Source: Rostratula benghalensis (Eukaryota; Chordata; Aves; Charadriiformes; Rostratulidae). Taken from it: a stretch of 64,000 nt of DNA. The DNA lies in assembly GCA_013399305.1 (NCBI GenBank), contig VXAI01000452.1:334734-398733 (forward strand), given 5' to 3'. Below, piece by piece: positions 39,380 to 53,353 of this stretch; within the stretch, counting starts at the first letter, position 1; each line of letters starts with the position of its first letter. Both the position numbers and the translations under genes were made by a program. A model generated the notes under the pieces. That model saw only the letters and a program-made list of their open reading frames with translations, searched no databases and was not told the DNA's origin.

Positions 39380-40400
39380 CATAGAATCATAGATTGGTTA
39401 GAGTTGGAAGGGAGATTAAAGATCATCTATTTTCAATCACCCATGTCCCAGCTTTCTAAGCCTGTCTTCATAGCACAGGTGCTCCAACCCTCTGATCACC
39501 TTTGTAGCCGTCCTCCGGACTTTCTCCAACAGATCCATGAGCTTGTTATGTTGGAGTGTCCAGAGCTGGTCACAGTATTCCAGGTGGTGCCTCACGAGAG
39601 CAGAGCAGAAAGGCAGAATCACCTTCCACAGCCTGCTAGACACGCTTCTTTTGATTTAGCCCAGGATGCAGCTGGCCTTCTGGCCTGCCAGCAAACATTG
39701 ATCCTCATCCACCAACACCCCTAAGTACTTCTCCTCAGGTCTGCTCTCAATCCATTCTCTACCCAGCCTGTGCTTGTGCTTGATATTTCCCTGACACACA
39801 TGCAGGACCTTACACTTGGCCTTGTTGAACTTCATGAGGTTTGCACAGGCCCACCTCTCCACACACTGGATGACATCCCTTCCCTCGAGTGTGTCAAAGG
39901 CACCACACAGCTAAATGTCATTGGCAAACTCCCTGAGGATGCACTCAATCCCACTGTTTGTGTCACCCACAAAGATGTTAAACAGCATTGTTCCCAACAC
40001 TGACGCCTGAGGAACACCACACATCACTAGTTGCCACTAATTGTATGTGACCATCCAGCCAATTCCTTATCCCCCGAGAGATCAATCAATCAGATCCACA
40101 TCTCCCTAATTTAGAATTATAGAATCATTCAAGTTGGAAAAGACCTTACCATCATCGATTCCAGCCATCAAGCCCACTCTATAATTTAGAGACAAGGATG
40201 TCATGTGGGACAGCATCAAATGCCTTGCACCCTGATAGATGAACTCAGTCTCTCTTCCCTTTTCCACGAATACGCTTTATTGTCGTGGAAGGCCACCAAA
40301 TTTTTCAGGCGCATTTTAGCATTAATGAAGCCATGTTACCTGCTACCAACCACCTCCTTATCTTCCATATGCCTTACCTTAGTCATATGTATTTTGCATA
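39380..40400 (-). mobile_element. CR1 LINE, C-terminal reverse transcriptase to 3' end, interrupted
   Basis: On the + strand it starts with CATAGAATCATAGATTGG, the reverse complement of the CR1 octamer tail. On the minus strand it encodes recognisable but broken pieces of CR1 ORF2: [18 protein letters not shown] and [12 protein letters not shown] (39656-39862), then ALVRHHLEYCDQLW and ATKVIRGLEHL (39437-39643). Further 5' it shows the TGGGACAGCATCAAATGCCT and GGCCACCAAATTTTTCAGGC blocks, with decay beyond about 40400. Frameshifts and stops make it inactive. It is interrupted at 40116-40181 by a second CR1 tail. Confidence 0.93.
40107..40190 (-). mobile_element. Nested CR1 3' tail with 9-bp flanking duplication
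   Basis: A 66-bp insert (40116-40181) starts with TTATAGAATCATTCAAGTTG and AAAAGACCTTACCATCATCG, the reverse complement of a CR1 3' end. It splits the older CR1 within its TCCCTAATTTAGAGACAAGG block. The host sequence TAATTTAGA occurs at both edges (40107-40115 and 40182-40190), a 9-bp target-site duplication. Extreme 5' truncation is normal for CR1; a clear duplication is less usual. Confidence 0.85.
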
Positions 40401-41392
40401 CAGTAGAGTGGATGAGTTTTCACTTGAACTGCCTCTGTCTCTTTTCCCCTATGATCAGAGCTTCTAGACATTTTTACCAATATAGTGGGTGTTTTTCTTG
40501 ATAGTTAATGTACCAACTACTTAATTCAGTCAGAATTACAACCCTACACACAATCATCCCTTAGTTGCTACTGTTTCTTTAAACAGCAATGTTAGCACAA
40601 AAATAAATGCCTAAATATGGTGATGGGCACAGTAATCAATTTTATTTGTAATAGTTAAATTTTTGCCAATTGTTTTCCAATTTCATAGGGGCACACAAAG
40701 GAGACACTGAAGGAAAATATAGACTGTTTTATACAGCTGGATGCAGCAGATTCCATGCATGAGCCTGCGGGAACTATTCCTGGATGGAGCTGCTGGAGGT
40801 GATGTGGCTCAAGTGTTTACATGCCAAAAAATGGATGTGGGGTATGAATTGTGGAGTCCCATACATACCAAGAAGGCACCATTTATTTCAATGTGGCACA
40901 GTAAAAATGAAAGCCCATGGCCCAATACAACTTTCCTTATGACAGACTCAGATACAGGTATTTCCAAGGCAGCCTGTCAAACTTGTTCATTCTTCACATT
41001 ATGGATTGCCTGTAAGAAAGTTGAGCATTTATATAGCTTGCTAAGAATTGATTGGCATACAACAAGTCTTGTTCCCAGGAATAAAAATGGAAATGAAGGG
41101 TGCTGACCTTTTCCAGGTGTGTGCAGAGAAAGTATGGGAGAAACAGCTGAATTTTTCAAGGTAATAAAACCTGAACCCTCTTATAATATAACTGGTTTTG
41201 TTTCATTTTATTGTTTGGTGGTGTTTGGGTTTTTTAGTATTGGCAAATAAATAGACACGTAGATTAATGACTGAAAGAAGTTTTTCCAAAATATAGACTT
41301 TTGGGCTATTCTACCCACTGTTTAGCCGTGCTGTCTTCCCCTTACCTATTTCACAGAAACACGTATCTTTAACTTCCTACCGCTGCTTAGAG

Positions 41393-41431
41393 TATAGGGA
41401 TTTAACACTTCATGTATAGGGATTTAACACT
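41393..41431. repeat. 22-bp tandem duplication
   Basis: TATAGGGATTTAACACT occurs at 41393 and again at 41415. Confidence 0.85.
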
Positions 41432-44400
41432 GCATTTTGTACAGTTTCTATCCCTGAATAAAATGGTATTCATTGAAATAACTCATTGATTAAATCAACA
41501 TTAAAATACTGGATAAACAGTAGAATAAAATATTGTATTATTTTAGAGAAAAAAACCCAGCACTCTATATTTAACTTAGATTAAACTTTAAAAAGTGGTA
41601 CCAGGTTGTATTTTCTGGGACAAAAAAAATAATTTTTATTTGACCTTTGGATATATTCCTTTCTTTGCTGGAATGCCAGTGACTGAAATCTAGAAGTGTC
41701 AATATGAACAAGAGAACCGTGATTTGCTTGTCTCCCAGTGATCCTTTATCAGAATATATTCAAACTTAACATTTAGTAAAACCAGTGCAAGCAAAGACAG
41801 TGAAAAGTCTCATACTCTTCTACAGATATTGCATTCTGTAAAACTGAAACATTTTTCTAAATACAGATTTAAAATTAAAATTATTAATATTTAAGATGTA
41901 TTGGTAAGTATATTTACACTTGTAACAATGCAAAGTCTCTGGTGTCCATGGATTTTATACACTGACATATTTTTTAATTTATATTCTCAATTTAAAAACA
42001 ATTAAATAAAATTGTATTTAAATAAAGAGAACCTTTCCTAGATATCAAAAACTTAGAGCCCAGCAATTTGTGTATGGTAGAATCTTTTCAAATCCTCCAA
42101 CCGTTATTTCAAATTCATTCAGTTATTTGCAATTGCCAGATTACATTCATGCACCGTAAAAGTTCATCATACTTCTCTGCGAAAATCTAGACCTCAGTTT
42201 CATCGTTACAGTGTAGGGGGCTTTGCATGCCATGATAGATAATTTCTGCATCTGCACTGCTGTAGTACACCGTCACACATGCCAAAAATTTTTTTCACAT
42301 GCAACCTACTTGTGAAGCAATAAGAGGTAGAGAAAGGCAGGACTAAAACGGGATGTAACCAGTGTATGAATATTATGAGACCTGAGTGGAATATTTATAT
42401 TCTTAACAGACTGCTCTTTATTCACTTGCCTTCCTGTTCCCCATCTACTATACAACAGGTTGTACTCCTTTGACAGCTGAAGTCTATGTCAGGGAAAGTA
42501 CTAATCCTTGCTATGCCTGCCCTTGCTTGTTGCTCTGCTGTGGCAGCAATACCATTTCAGTTTTGGCGCGTATCTAGCAAAAAAAAAAATGTGCTGTGTG
42601 CCATCCATCATGACTCTCCTTGTGTCACCTCTGATAGCATATCCAGAACAACCTGTTGAACCCAGGCCACTGCTATCTGCAAGTGGATTTTGGTTTCCTT
42701 TGGGCAAAGACCTTCATATACATAGATATATGATTTGAATCTGAGAAGCACTTCTGTTCATTATTTTTTTTCCTATTGATATCTGCCTTTAGAACTCTGA
42801 AGTGTGAAAAAAAGATTTCTGGGGGATAGCACCAAAAGAAAGACCATAATGTGCACACAAAAAGGGTTAATTGTCATTATGGTGCTGGATCAGTATCTTG
42901 ATGTATGGCATAAAAAGAAGTCTTTACTCCATTTATTACATTTTACTACAAATTTTTGTTTCCCAATGTTATTTTCATTTCTTTGTGTATCATTGTATAT
43001 AACGAAAATGATCAGTGGGTAGCTGCTGCTAAGAGACCAATGTAGTCCTATAGGTAACATATTGACTGGACAGTACCGATAAAGCATTGCCATGTACTCA
43101 AGCACACAGCCATTCTCTGAATAGCACTTTTTGCAAAAATGCAGCTGCAAACATCACAGAATCAGCTGGAATTTCCCCTTTTCACTTTTGGAATATGTCA
43201 TTATAGGCTGAGACATACTCAGTCCCTGGGAGTCTTTGTTGCTGGATATACATTTTCCTTTTCCCTAAAATAAAGCAGTCTAAGTTGATAGTGACAATGC
43301 GAATGAGCACGTGGAAAATGTGATGGCCACAAAGTTCTTCCTTCTTCTTGGATTTTACTACATTCCACCTCAGTAAGTTAAAAAATAAAATAAAATTTTA
43401 AAAAAGATAATTCTTTTGACTATTACACAATGTATAGTTGAAGAGTGAAAAAAAACAACTCTGACCTAAATCTGATTTTGACACAGACTGAAATGGAAGG
43501 TTACACTAAAACTGAGCACCTGTAAAGCTCTCATCCAAAGTTTTCTCTTTTCTTACATGAGCACTGCTTTTCCACTCTAGGCTAATTGCTTGGAACATAG
43601 GTACAAATACTTTTAAATAAGAAATTATAAATGCTTATAAGACGGGTATTAACGGGTATTATGGGAAATTTATGTAAGGTTGCGGCTACAGCAGAGTAAA
43701 GGTATGCACAGCTAGATGTATGCTGCTGTATATCAAGCCAACATAAATAATTTTAGTGTTTAGTTTCAAACTGGCTTTCCTTTCAAGCATAAACAGTAGT
43801 GTCTGGTAAGCAGTTGAACTTTCGGAAGTGAAAAATTAGGAAACAGTGTGCTAAAGCAATATGGTGTTGAATCACATTCATTTCTATTTGGAAGGATCAT
43901 TCAGCCCAATTCTGGCCATTTTTATTTGTTGCAATGCAAGATTTAGAAATCTTCTTTTAGACCCAAAACTAACTAAAATAACAATACTATGCCTTTAAAA
44001 AGTCTGCCTGCATCTTTCGTTGTACTCCCTTCCTCATTTCAAATGACAGGCATGAGATTAGTGGTTTATACATCTCCAGAACATTAATGTTTCCAGCAGG
44101 TGAGCTTAGAGTGCTGTGTCATTTGATCAACCGCTGGAATTCCTCATTACACTGAGAAAAAAAAAAAATAAAAAAAGAATCAGTTCTAAAAAGAAACAGT
44201 TCTAAAAGTTGTTGATACTGAGGTCTACCACACCCGTCTTCCCTCAACAGTAGTGATAGATAACAATTTCAGATAAGACATTTCTGAGACTAAGGAATGT
44301 TTCATTTGCTATATTACAGCATTTGTCTCCATCAACAACTTCAACAACAATAATTTATCTCCAGATTCAAGAATTCACTATCCCCCAGTGTTCTTTTACA

Positions 44401-45139
44401 ACATTTTATTTTCAGAAACCTCATGATAAAAAAGAATTGCAAAATTTGACAAAAATCATTCCAGTTGAAAGCTTCTATTGTGAATATTTTCACATGAAGG
44501 GATATGAGGGAAAAAGAAAATGCAGGAACCTTGGGTAGAAGTCAGCAACCTGGGTGAAAATTTTACTTGGGGGTTTTTCATGACCAAGTTGCAGAAGAAA
44601 CCCTATTACATCCTATGTGGCTTGGCCCAAAAATAAAGATTGTAGATTCCTTATAGGAGTCTGACATAAGCCCAAAAATCCATTAAGAAAGTGAATGTCC
44701 AATGGCCACTTATTGTCTTGTCTAGTTGTATATATTACTTATGTCTACTGCAGTAGAGATCAGTTTCTGAAGCTTTTTCCTTAGTATTTGTGCTCTATGT
44801 TTATCTGTGGTTTTTCCAAAATAATCACATTCTGAAAACATAATTTGGAAATCTCATAGTTTCAGATTTCTGTTGAGAAGAATTAACTCAGAGTGGATGA
44901 GATCTTGGTTCCTATCATATCTGAGTCAAAATGACATGGGGGTTTTTTGTGGGTAATAGAGATCTATTGTTCGTATGCCAAACCTAATGTAGAAGAAAAA
45001 ATGTTATTGGAAGCATAGAAGAATGTGGATCCAGTTAATATAAACAGTTGGTGAATAACCAATTTGAGAGCTTCATCAACACTGCGTATTAATATATATG
45101 GTAATTTATATATTTACTTTTTAAAAATTAAAATAAGTC

Positions 45140-45140
45140 N
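45140..45140. other. Ambiguous base N flanked by a 7-bp direct repeat
   Basis: ATAAGTC occurs immediately on both sides of the single N (45133-45139 and 45141-45147). The pattern suggests an assembly join or an unresolved small indel. Confidence 0.9.
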
Positions 45141-46489
45141 ATAAGTCATGGTATTTTTGATAGTACCTTTGATATTCAGCCTCAATTTAATGAGTTTCAG
45201 AATTATTAATTTCCTAATATGATTTTTAGGATATTTACCTTTGTTTTACAAATGTTTCCTGTTATTAATTCATGATATATCCAAATTAATGTCATTAATA
45301 ATCTGTAGTAAAGCACTTGCAAGAGAGCCTCTGGAGCAGCATATAAAGTATATTCACATCTGAGACCAAAGGTAAATCTACAGAAGTTAACAGCAAAAGT
45401 ACAATAAATTGCAGAGAAAAGAATGATGGGTTTGGTATGATTTTGCTTATTACCTATATGTAAAATGAATAGTGGTTGAAAAAGGTTTTGAGGGGATGAA
45501 GGGTGGGGGGATTATAAGGCCAAAGCCAAGCTAAGTTTTTTTTGAGAAACACAGTTTATTTAAAAAAAAATGCTTCAATGTGGTGTAATGGTGAGTAGCA
45601 GAGTGATTGAACATTAATGTACCTACCAAAGCTTTTTGAAGTTTTTGAAGTTATATTGATTTCCAGTTCCAGTTAATACCAGTTAGGTACTAAAAAAGTC
45701 AGTAGAGAGGGAAAGATAAGACATCATGCTTTAGTACTTAAAGTAATCCAAAACTACTTAGCATTTTTGAAGGAGAATCATGCTGAGATGATATGACAAT
45801 GGAAGGAAAATTATCTTGTTTCTAACTAGTTTGAGATTCTTTTGTTTCCTTCGAAAGCATTGAGGGCAGGTGTAAGCAGAAATCTACAATACATGAACCA
45901 TCAGTCTGACACAAACATTTTCTCTCTTTCTATCAGCTTTTTTATATTTAACTTGCAGAAACACCAGACCTGAATAAAATAATACTGCATATTGTTTTGA
46001 AGCTTTTCAGTATTTCCAATTATTATATGTCCTGCTTTGCAATAGGCTTCTATGCCATTGTAGTTTGGATGTCAAATTGAATCCACTGGAGAACTTCATG
46101 CACTGGCAATGAAAGAGATTTTTTACTTGGCTAGAGCCTAGGCCTTGCTAATGCAGAAATACTGGATTTGGCATGTAATTTGTTTGTAAATCACCTCCAC
46201 AATAATGTTTCATTTTACGTGCCAAATTTCAGTATAATTACCTCCATTCAACACAACCCTGAACTGTTAATAAAAATGTAGATTTCAAGCTAGGGAGTGT
46301 CACACATTTTCCTTTATATTACTGCCATATTATTTTATAATTCTAAACCTGTGATAGCATTAAGGGAATATTTAAAGTTTTTAAATTAAATCTATCAAAT
46401 AATTTTGTGGCTGTCCATCACATGTTTTAAAAGGTTGTGCTGCAAAGACAAAACTTTTCAGAACTCTAATGTGATATACTGGATGCAAG

Positions 46490-46702
46490 GAAGAAAAATT
46501 AGAGTGGTGGTGGTGAGACACTGGACCAGACTGCCCACAGAAGTTATAGATACCCCATTATTGGAATTGTTCATAGTCAGGTTAGATAGGACTTTAAGAA
46601 ACCTGATCTAGTGAATCATGGCTTCTGGTTATGTCAGGAGAGTTGGAGTATTTAATGTTTAAATGTCCCTTCCAATCCAAAACATTTTATAATTCTATGA
46701 GT
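46490..46702 (+). mobile_element. CR1 LINE 3' UTR fragment
   Basis: It has the GTGAGACACTGGACCAGACT, GTTCATAGTCAGGTTAGATA and AACCTGATCTAGTGAATCAT blocks of the CR1 3' UTR. These are followed by ATGTCCCTTCCAATCC and a decayed ATTCTATG tail (ATAATTCTATGAGTCT). Confidence 0.88.
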
Positions 46703-47780
46703 CTAAAATTTGGGAGAAAAATTTTCATAAATTCGGCACTGAAAAAGCTACAGTATTTCAAGGGAAATGCTATAAGATTTATGCTATGAAATTCCAGAAT
46801 GTGTATGGAGCTTGCAAAGAACATCCTCTATAGATCTCCTAATCCAGATAAACCTGTAACATGAAGATCATGGGCAAAAAGAGGGTATATAGAAAAGAAA
46901 ATTGAACAGCTGGAAGTAGTTGAGAGTAGCTGAGTAAGGGATCTGTTAAAGTGAGGTGGGCAAATATGAAATCTTATGTTACTGCAGGTTCAGGAAGAAC
47001 AGAGGAGGGTTTCAGGACAAAGAACAAGGATAAAATTTGGCTTGTTTTAGAGAGGAGTAATGGTAGAAAGTTGTAGAAGAACAAATGGAATTGCAGATGT
47101 CCATTCTTGTCTCCCCTGCCATCCTCTTGTGATATGCAGACATAATTTTTCAAATCTTGGTGAAATCCACAGCATGATTCCTCTTTGATCTGTTGTAAGC
47201 CTGGATAAAAGACTCTAGCCTGTGAGAATAACCTAAAGGTCAGTATTACCTTTGGAGGTTTTGACAGCAAAGTTCAGGGTATCAAAAATATACCTATCTG
47301 TCAGTAATGACTGTTATGCTAAAAAACGCCAGGAGCAGAAACAGGTATGGTAGCCAATTTCAGAGACACAGTGTCCCACACCATCCCTTGCTGCCTCTGC
47401 CTCATGTCTCTGGGGCTTCTGGACCCTCCTGCCAAAACCAGGACAGACCCCAGGGCTGCTGCAAGTACAGCATGAGCTATGCATTGGAAAGCATTTCTGT
47501 GGAAGCCATTTTGCATGCATGACCCAGAAAGCCTTGGCAACATTCACTTTTTAGAATTTATGAGGAAATACACTTCAAAGGCAAGCAAATTTTGCTGTAA
47601 TGTGCAAGAAATACAGTTAACAAATGCAGATAAAAGAATGTTGGTAATTTTTGGTAAAATATTGTTATTTTAATGGTTATTTTAGGATAAATTCTTTTTG
47701 TTCGTGTTTGCATTAGTAAACTGAACCATCTCCAGGAATAATAGTGAGAAAGACAAAGGGATTGGGGCAATGGGGACAGT

Positions 47781-47815
47781 ATCTGTATTCTACAGATTTC
47801 TGTATGAAATCTGTA
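47781..47815. repeat. Perfect hairpin and overlapping short inverted repeats
   Basis: TACAGATTTC at 47791-47800 and GAAATCTGTA at 47806-47815 are perfect inverted arms with a 5-base loop. An overlapping 7-base stem (ATCTGTA/TACAGAT) lies at 47781-47797. There is no T-tract or gene context to indicate a function. Confidence 0.8.
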
Positions 47816-50800
47816 TGCTACAGATTTCAGTTGTCATGAAAAACTATTGCTTGGAGCATGAATCTAACATTGGTAGAGAGTTGGTTAAAAGGCTTTGGGG
47901 CAGAGAAAGTAGCCAAGTATTAGAAGAGATGGAAATAAATGTATTTTGAGGACCAGCTGAAAATTACTAAGATGCAAGGCATGTTCTCTAGAAAAAATCA
48001 TATTGAAAACTGAAAGAGGTAGATGAGGTTTTTCATATTGTATCCCCACTACACTATTTATGATTGTTGCTTGAGGCTAATTGCAGTGTTGAGAAAGTCC
48101 AACATCTACTCAAAATTAAGTTTTGCCTGAGTCTCATGGTAATAAATATATTTTATTACGAAAGAAAAGCAGCAGAGATTTTGTTGCCCACTGCTCTGTA
48201 ATGCCTGTGCTTGATCTGAAAGAAGAGAAGGTCTCTATTTTCATTTTGTAAATAGCATATTTATTTTGATCAAGAGAAGGCAAAGAAAGAAAGGTGCTCC
48301 TTGCACATTTCACTGAAAAAAATCTGTAACTCAAGGGCCAGTTCTGTTTCCCATTAATAGCGGCAAGGAGAAAGTACAGCATAAGGTGGGATTGGGATCA
48401 TATGGGAGTCCTTGCTTGAATTCTTTTGGGGGCTGGCTAAACTTACATTAATACTGTTGTTTTCTTTTTCTAAAGACAGTAGAAAATACCTGATGTACTT
48501 CCTGAAACCAGAATAGATTCCTACATGCTTGCAGCAAAGTTAGTAGTGCACATGTTCAGAATTAAAAAGCACATTGGCATCCATTTAGCAACTAAGGGAG
48601 ACTGGTCTCTCCAGGACCCTGAAAATATTATTTGTAAAGGGTGTATAGATTGGACAGGATTTCCCCTTTTATTATCACCTATTCCTACACCGACCCGGTT
48701 CCCTGGGGAAAAGAAAGAGACTTTCTAGCAAGACAACACCTGGCACTTCTGCTACTGAGTAGTTTTAAGAATGATATCGTATATAATTCTATAGCCTCAT
48801 TTCCCTTTAGCAGTATTTAATGAATGATGAGATGGTTCAAAAAAGCAATTTCATATACTATTGAACAAGTGGCTCTTTCTGTATGAAGCATTAACATTAG
48901 CTGTAATCTTTGGAAAAAAAAAAGGCTTACAATTACTTCAATGCTAAGAGAAAATCCAAATGCATCTGAGAGGCCCACAAGCAAATTATTTTTAATACCA
49001 TTATGGAAAGGGGAAATGTGTGACCCAGAGGTTTACTTAATTTTTTATCAGCCTTGAAATTTAATTTGAGTTTGTGTTCAATTTTCTGCTACGTTTCCTC
49101 TTTACAGCTGTTCAATTTGGGCACAGAATTGAATGGAACTGTGAACTGTCTTTTTCTCTCCAATATTTTTCAGTTTTCAGTGCTAGAGATGGGGAAAAGG
49201 GAGGAGACGACATATAATTAATGTAACATACAAAAGAAAAAAGGAAGTATATGATATAAAAAATGTCGTAGGACTTCATTAAAATTCCTTTAGTACACAG
49301 CAGGGAGATTTATAGGACTAGTAGTTGGAAGAGTATAAAAGAAAGATAGATTAACATTAGCTATACAGGTGTTCATTTATGCTATATATCACATGACAAT
49401 AGGATTTCTCTAAATTGCATCTACCTCTTGGTCTTTCTTTTCTGTCCTATATACTTTGGATCATCTAAAAAAGTAGAAATGCATCCTCATTTCCCTATAT
49501 CCTTACATTTCCCTGGGTTTAAATTACACATTCATTGTGTGAATTCTTTCTCTGCACGTTAATTTTAATTAACTTTTATTTCATTAAATGTTAGTATAAA
49601 GCAGAGCTAGTCTGGAAGTCTACAATAACACCCGTTTTCACCCAAAACTTGGAGTCAAGCAGTTGTGAGGTTTTTCAAGTAATGTCTCATTTTCGGCATT
49701 TTTTACGAGAATGGGTAGATCACCTGGTGAAAAATGTCTTTAGAAAATTAGCTCTTGATCTACAGAGACCCCTAGAGTTTTCTTAGCTCCAAGTATTGAT
49801 TCCCAGCCTTTCTGACATGGAGCCAACAGTCAGAGGCCACATCAGTAATAATTAAAGGAACCTGGAATGCTTCTGTTTCACTGGGTCTTATCCTGCAAAG
49901 TGGACTGACCACAACTAAATGCCAATTCAATGAACCCTAGTTCATGTCAGTTCTCTCCCTATATCTTGAAATTTAATGAGAAAGTACTTGTTAAGTGGAG
50001 CTAAAAGTCATGCCAGGAACCATACTAACAATTTAATACAAGAGATAGCTCAGTACTAGTGCCTGGGAAGGGCATTATTTAATTTCATAGTATAGATGTA
50101 ACCTGGGACATATGTCCTGGATTTGCAGCAGGAAAGCTCCAAGTACCACTCTTCATGGGTGGAGCCAGTGCTTGTTGAAGGCTCTAGTTTATGGCATCTA
50201 TGTTTGTGAACAAAAGTAGTTCATTGGCTTTGTTGTGGGTTTTTTTTTTCCCAATAAAACTTTTTAGAGTCTGAAGGGTAGGTACACAAAGGAGCCCTGA
50301 AATACTTCTAGGGTACGAATACGCTTTAGTTATCATTGCTTGAACTTAAAAATGTTATTTAAAAGGCAACTGTCATCTTCAGGAACAAATTCAGATTACT
50401 TTGGCAGCAAAACTATGAGCAATGCCTCAAGGCTATCTGACACTGCCTGTCCAAAAATGGCCTGTTCATGCACCAGAGTGTCCTTTGTCATTACTATACA
50501 GCCTAGAGGAGATACATATTCAGGCAAGGGTAGGAACCTCCAATAGAGGAAAGGTAGATCTTGCTGTGTTGAGTTGCATTTTCAGACAAATAAACTGCTA
50601 TGCAGTTTCTAGTATAATTAGAAATAAAACATTATGTTTGGAATCAGATATATTCTACTGATGACATAAAACCTTGAAAAAAATTTAGGTCTTATACCCT
50701 AACTAATCTCTGCTGTGCTAACAAGAATAGATAAAATTGAAGATCAATGTATTTTAGTAAAGAAAGTGATCTTATTTTTTTCTGAAAGAGAAGACTGCTG

Positions 50801-53353
50801 TTTTACAATGTGCTTTTGCCTGCACAGTCAGTTAACTATTCATAGTGATTCTCTAATATCTTTAAATTGAGTATTGAATTTATCTTAATGTTGATGTACT
50901 GAAAATGTACAGTGTATGATCTGATAAAATACTGCAAGAGTACTCCATTCTCTCATAGAAACAATGTGAATGTCTGTGTCCTTTGTCAAGTTGTGTGGTT
51001 CATATTCATGTACAAGTGCAGTAGCTAATCTTACAGAATAAGGAGTGATACGTCTCTGCGTTGCTTGGGGTAGAATCACGGGCAGAGGTAAATCTCTGTG
51101 CTGCAGCCAAACAATTTAGTTGACACAAAGTTTATGACCATGTAGATGTAAATGTCTGCTGTGAAACTAATGATGGATGAAGAAAGCGAACACGTTATCT
51201 CACAAGATTTCCAATTCTGCTAGAAATAATCTATCCTGTGAAATGTTGACAAGTTCACTTCTAATCTTAGTTAAAAAATTGAGGTAGGAGAAGGTAGTGC
51301 TGAAAAATAATTGGGTGAATATGTGTTCTAACTTTTCAAACCATTTCCTACATCCATTTTTAACTTACGACAATGTCACAGAACTATTAAATCACTTTCA
51401 TATTAACTGGAAAGCCTCATGTGCACAACTTTTCTATGAACCATTTCCCGTGTTAAGGAGAAATTCTGGCTATTACTGTCTGTATAACATAGTTCACTGT
51501 TTTCAGCTAGAACATTTAGAGATTTATTTAAGTGCAAGTCTTAACTGACTCTGAACAACTTTATAGCTGTTCTTTCTTATAGAGTTACCTTTCTGACACT
51601 ATTTGATTAAAAATAGGGAACACATAACAAACAACCTTTAGTCTTCTACACTATTCATCTTCATTAATAGTGGCTGTTGCAAAAGTGTAAATGTGTGTCC
51701 ACAAAAATAATGAGGATAGTATTGATCTATCCCACAAGAAAGACGTGGAAAAAGTTTTAAGGTCCTTTGATGTTCATATGCCAAAGAATAGTGACATGGA
51801 CTGTAGCTCTGAAAAGGAAGTAGATGAGACATGAAAAATATGTGAAGATGAATTCCACAGCCTCACGTATTTTACAGGAACAGATTATAAATCTATATTT
51901 TTTTCATAAAATCTGACCCAGTTGTATTAGAAAATGGTGAAAGTCAACACAGTCATTAACCCTAAAGCTGGCATATTAAAATAGTGTCGGAAGGTCCTAA
52001 TATCATAAAGGTCACAGAATAAAAATTTGTTCTGATTCTGCTATTTACAGGAATGCAGCCCATCTATCAAAATTCGTCAGTGTCTTGATGTTTACTTTGT
52101 TGGCTCAATATTAATAGAGTTTTAATTCTTTAAATAAGGGAACTGTTGCTGAATTTTTAACAACCATGGAAGAGGTTATTACGTTTAATAAAGCACTTGC
52201 TTAAAATTAAGGGCAGGAAACCATTTCAAGGAGGTATGGATATTTCCAATATTCATCCAACTTTAGATTAAGTAAAACAAGGAAATTAATATTTTATAGA
52301 AATCTATGAGTAATACAGCTCCTATAAAATGAACAAAAATCAGAGTTAATTTAAAAAAATGCTTTATATGCAGGAAAAAATACCAAAAATATATTTTCTA
52401 TTAAATAGATCTACAAAAACCTGTTCATTTCAGGTCATTTAATAATTTTAAATAAATTGTTGTTTTAGCTCTAAACAACAAATTTAAATGGAAAAACGTT
52501 TAGAGTACTTTGAAATGTTTGAAGCATGAAATTTCCAATGGAAAAATCTTATCTGTCAAAATATCTGAGGGATATATTTTCAATGAATCTGATTACTAAA
52601 AAAAGTCAGATGGATTATTTTTTCTACTTTGTTAAAAAAAAACAACCAGTCTTTTACTGGTATGTCAGGCTTTTACTGCAGCTTTTGAGATCAAGATTAG
52701 CTTAAATAAAAATTTATGGGCTTTTATCTTCACTCTGCTGGGCAGGATTGTTTCTACGCCTTAGCTGTGTACTTCTATTTTCCCTCCAGTACACTCAGTT
52801 TCAGTTTAAGCAGATTTTACCAAGAACATGTGTTTCCTTGAAAGCCTTGATTTTGGTGATTCCATGGTAGATGAACTGTGTTGTTCTGTCACAGCAATTT
52901 TACACTAAAAATCTGATGGTTTTGTTGAACATTTCTCTTTTGTATATTAGTGTAACTAAGGAGAGGTTTAGCTCTCCTGAGTGACAGCTAACTGAGAGAA
53001 ACTGAGGTGATGTAGCATCACTCAGATGGCAGGGAATTTGTTTCCTAGTCAGAAGTTTTACTTTATCTGCAGGACTTGTCTAATATTAACTTTGCAACAT
53101 CCAGTCAGAGTGGGAGTCTTGTAATATAGGTTAATGTTTATATAGACCGCTGCCTAAATTTGAGCATGGTATTCCCCATAGAAGGGACTGTGCTTCTTTT
53201 TTCATGTGTAACAGTTACAAGCAATCAGAATGGTGGCCGTATATTTCCTGGTATGTCTTTGAGTGTGTATTAAAAGAAGAGAGTAAACTGAGAACATAAT
53301 TTTAAATTTCAAGGATAAATAGATAGGCATAATGTTAGTGAACATGTAAAAAT

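Larger units (their letters stand above)
40401..53353. other. Non-coding stretch, no gene recognised
   Basis: AT-rich sequence with one CR1 tail (46.5-46.7 kb), one ambiguous base (45140), a 22-bp tandem duplication at 41.4 kb and a perfect short hairpin at 47.8 kb. The 121-codon open frame at 40741-41106 (+) lies just past the CR1 but matches nothing I know. A slightly GC-richer block at 47310-47540 has no recognised content. Confidence 0.5.

Noticed and set aside
39290..39724. 144-codon open frame on the + strand
   Set aside because: It is the antisense shadow of the CR1 reverse-transcriptase region on the minus strand.
40741..41106. 121-codon open frame (+) just beyond the CR1
   Set aside because: It has no recognisable domain, its composition resembles random translation and it has no splice or promoter context. 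It remains only a weak possibility.
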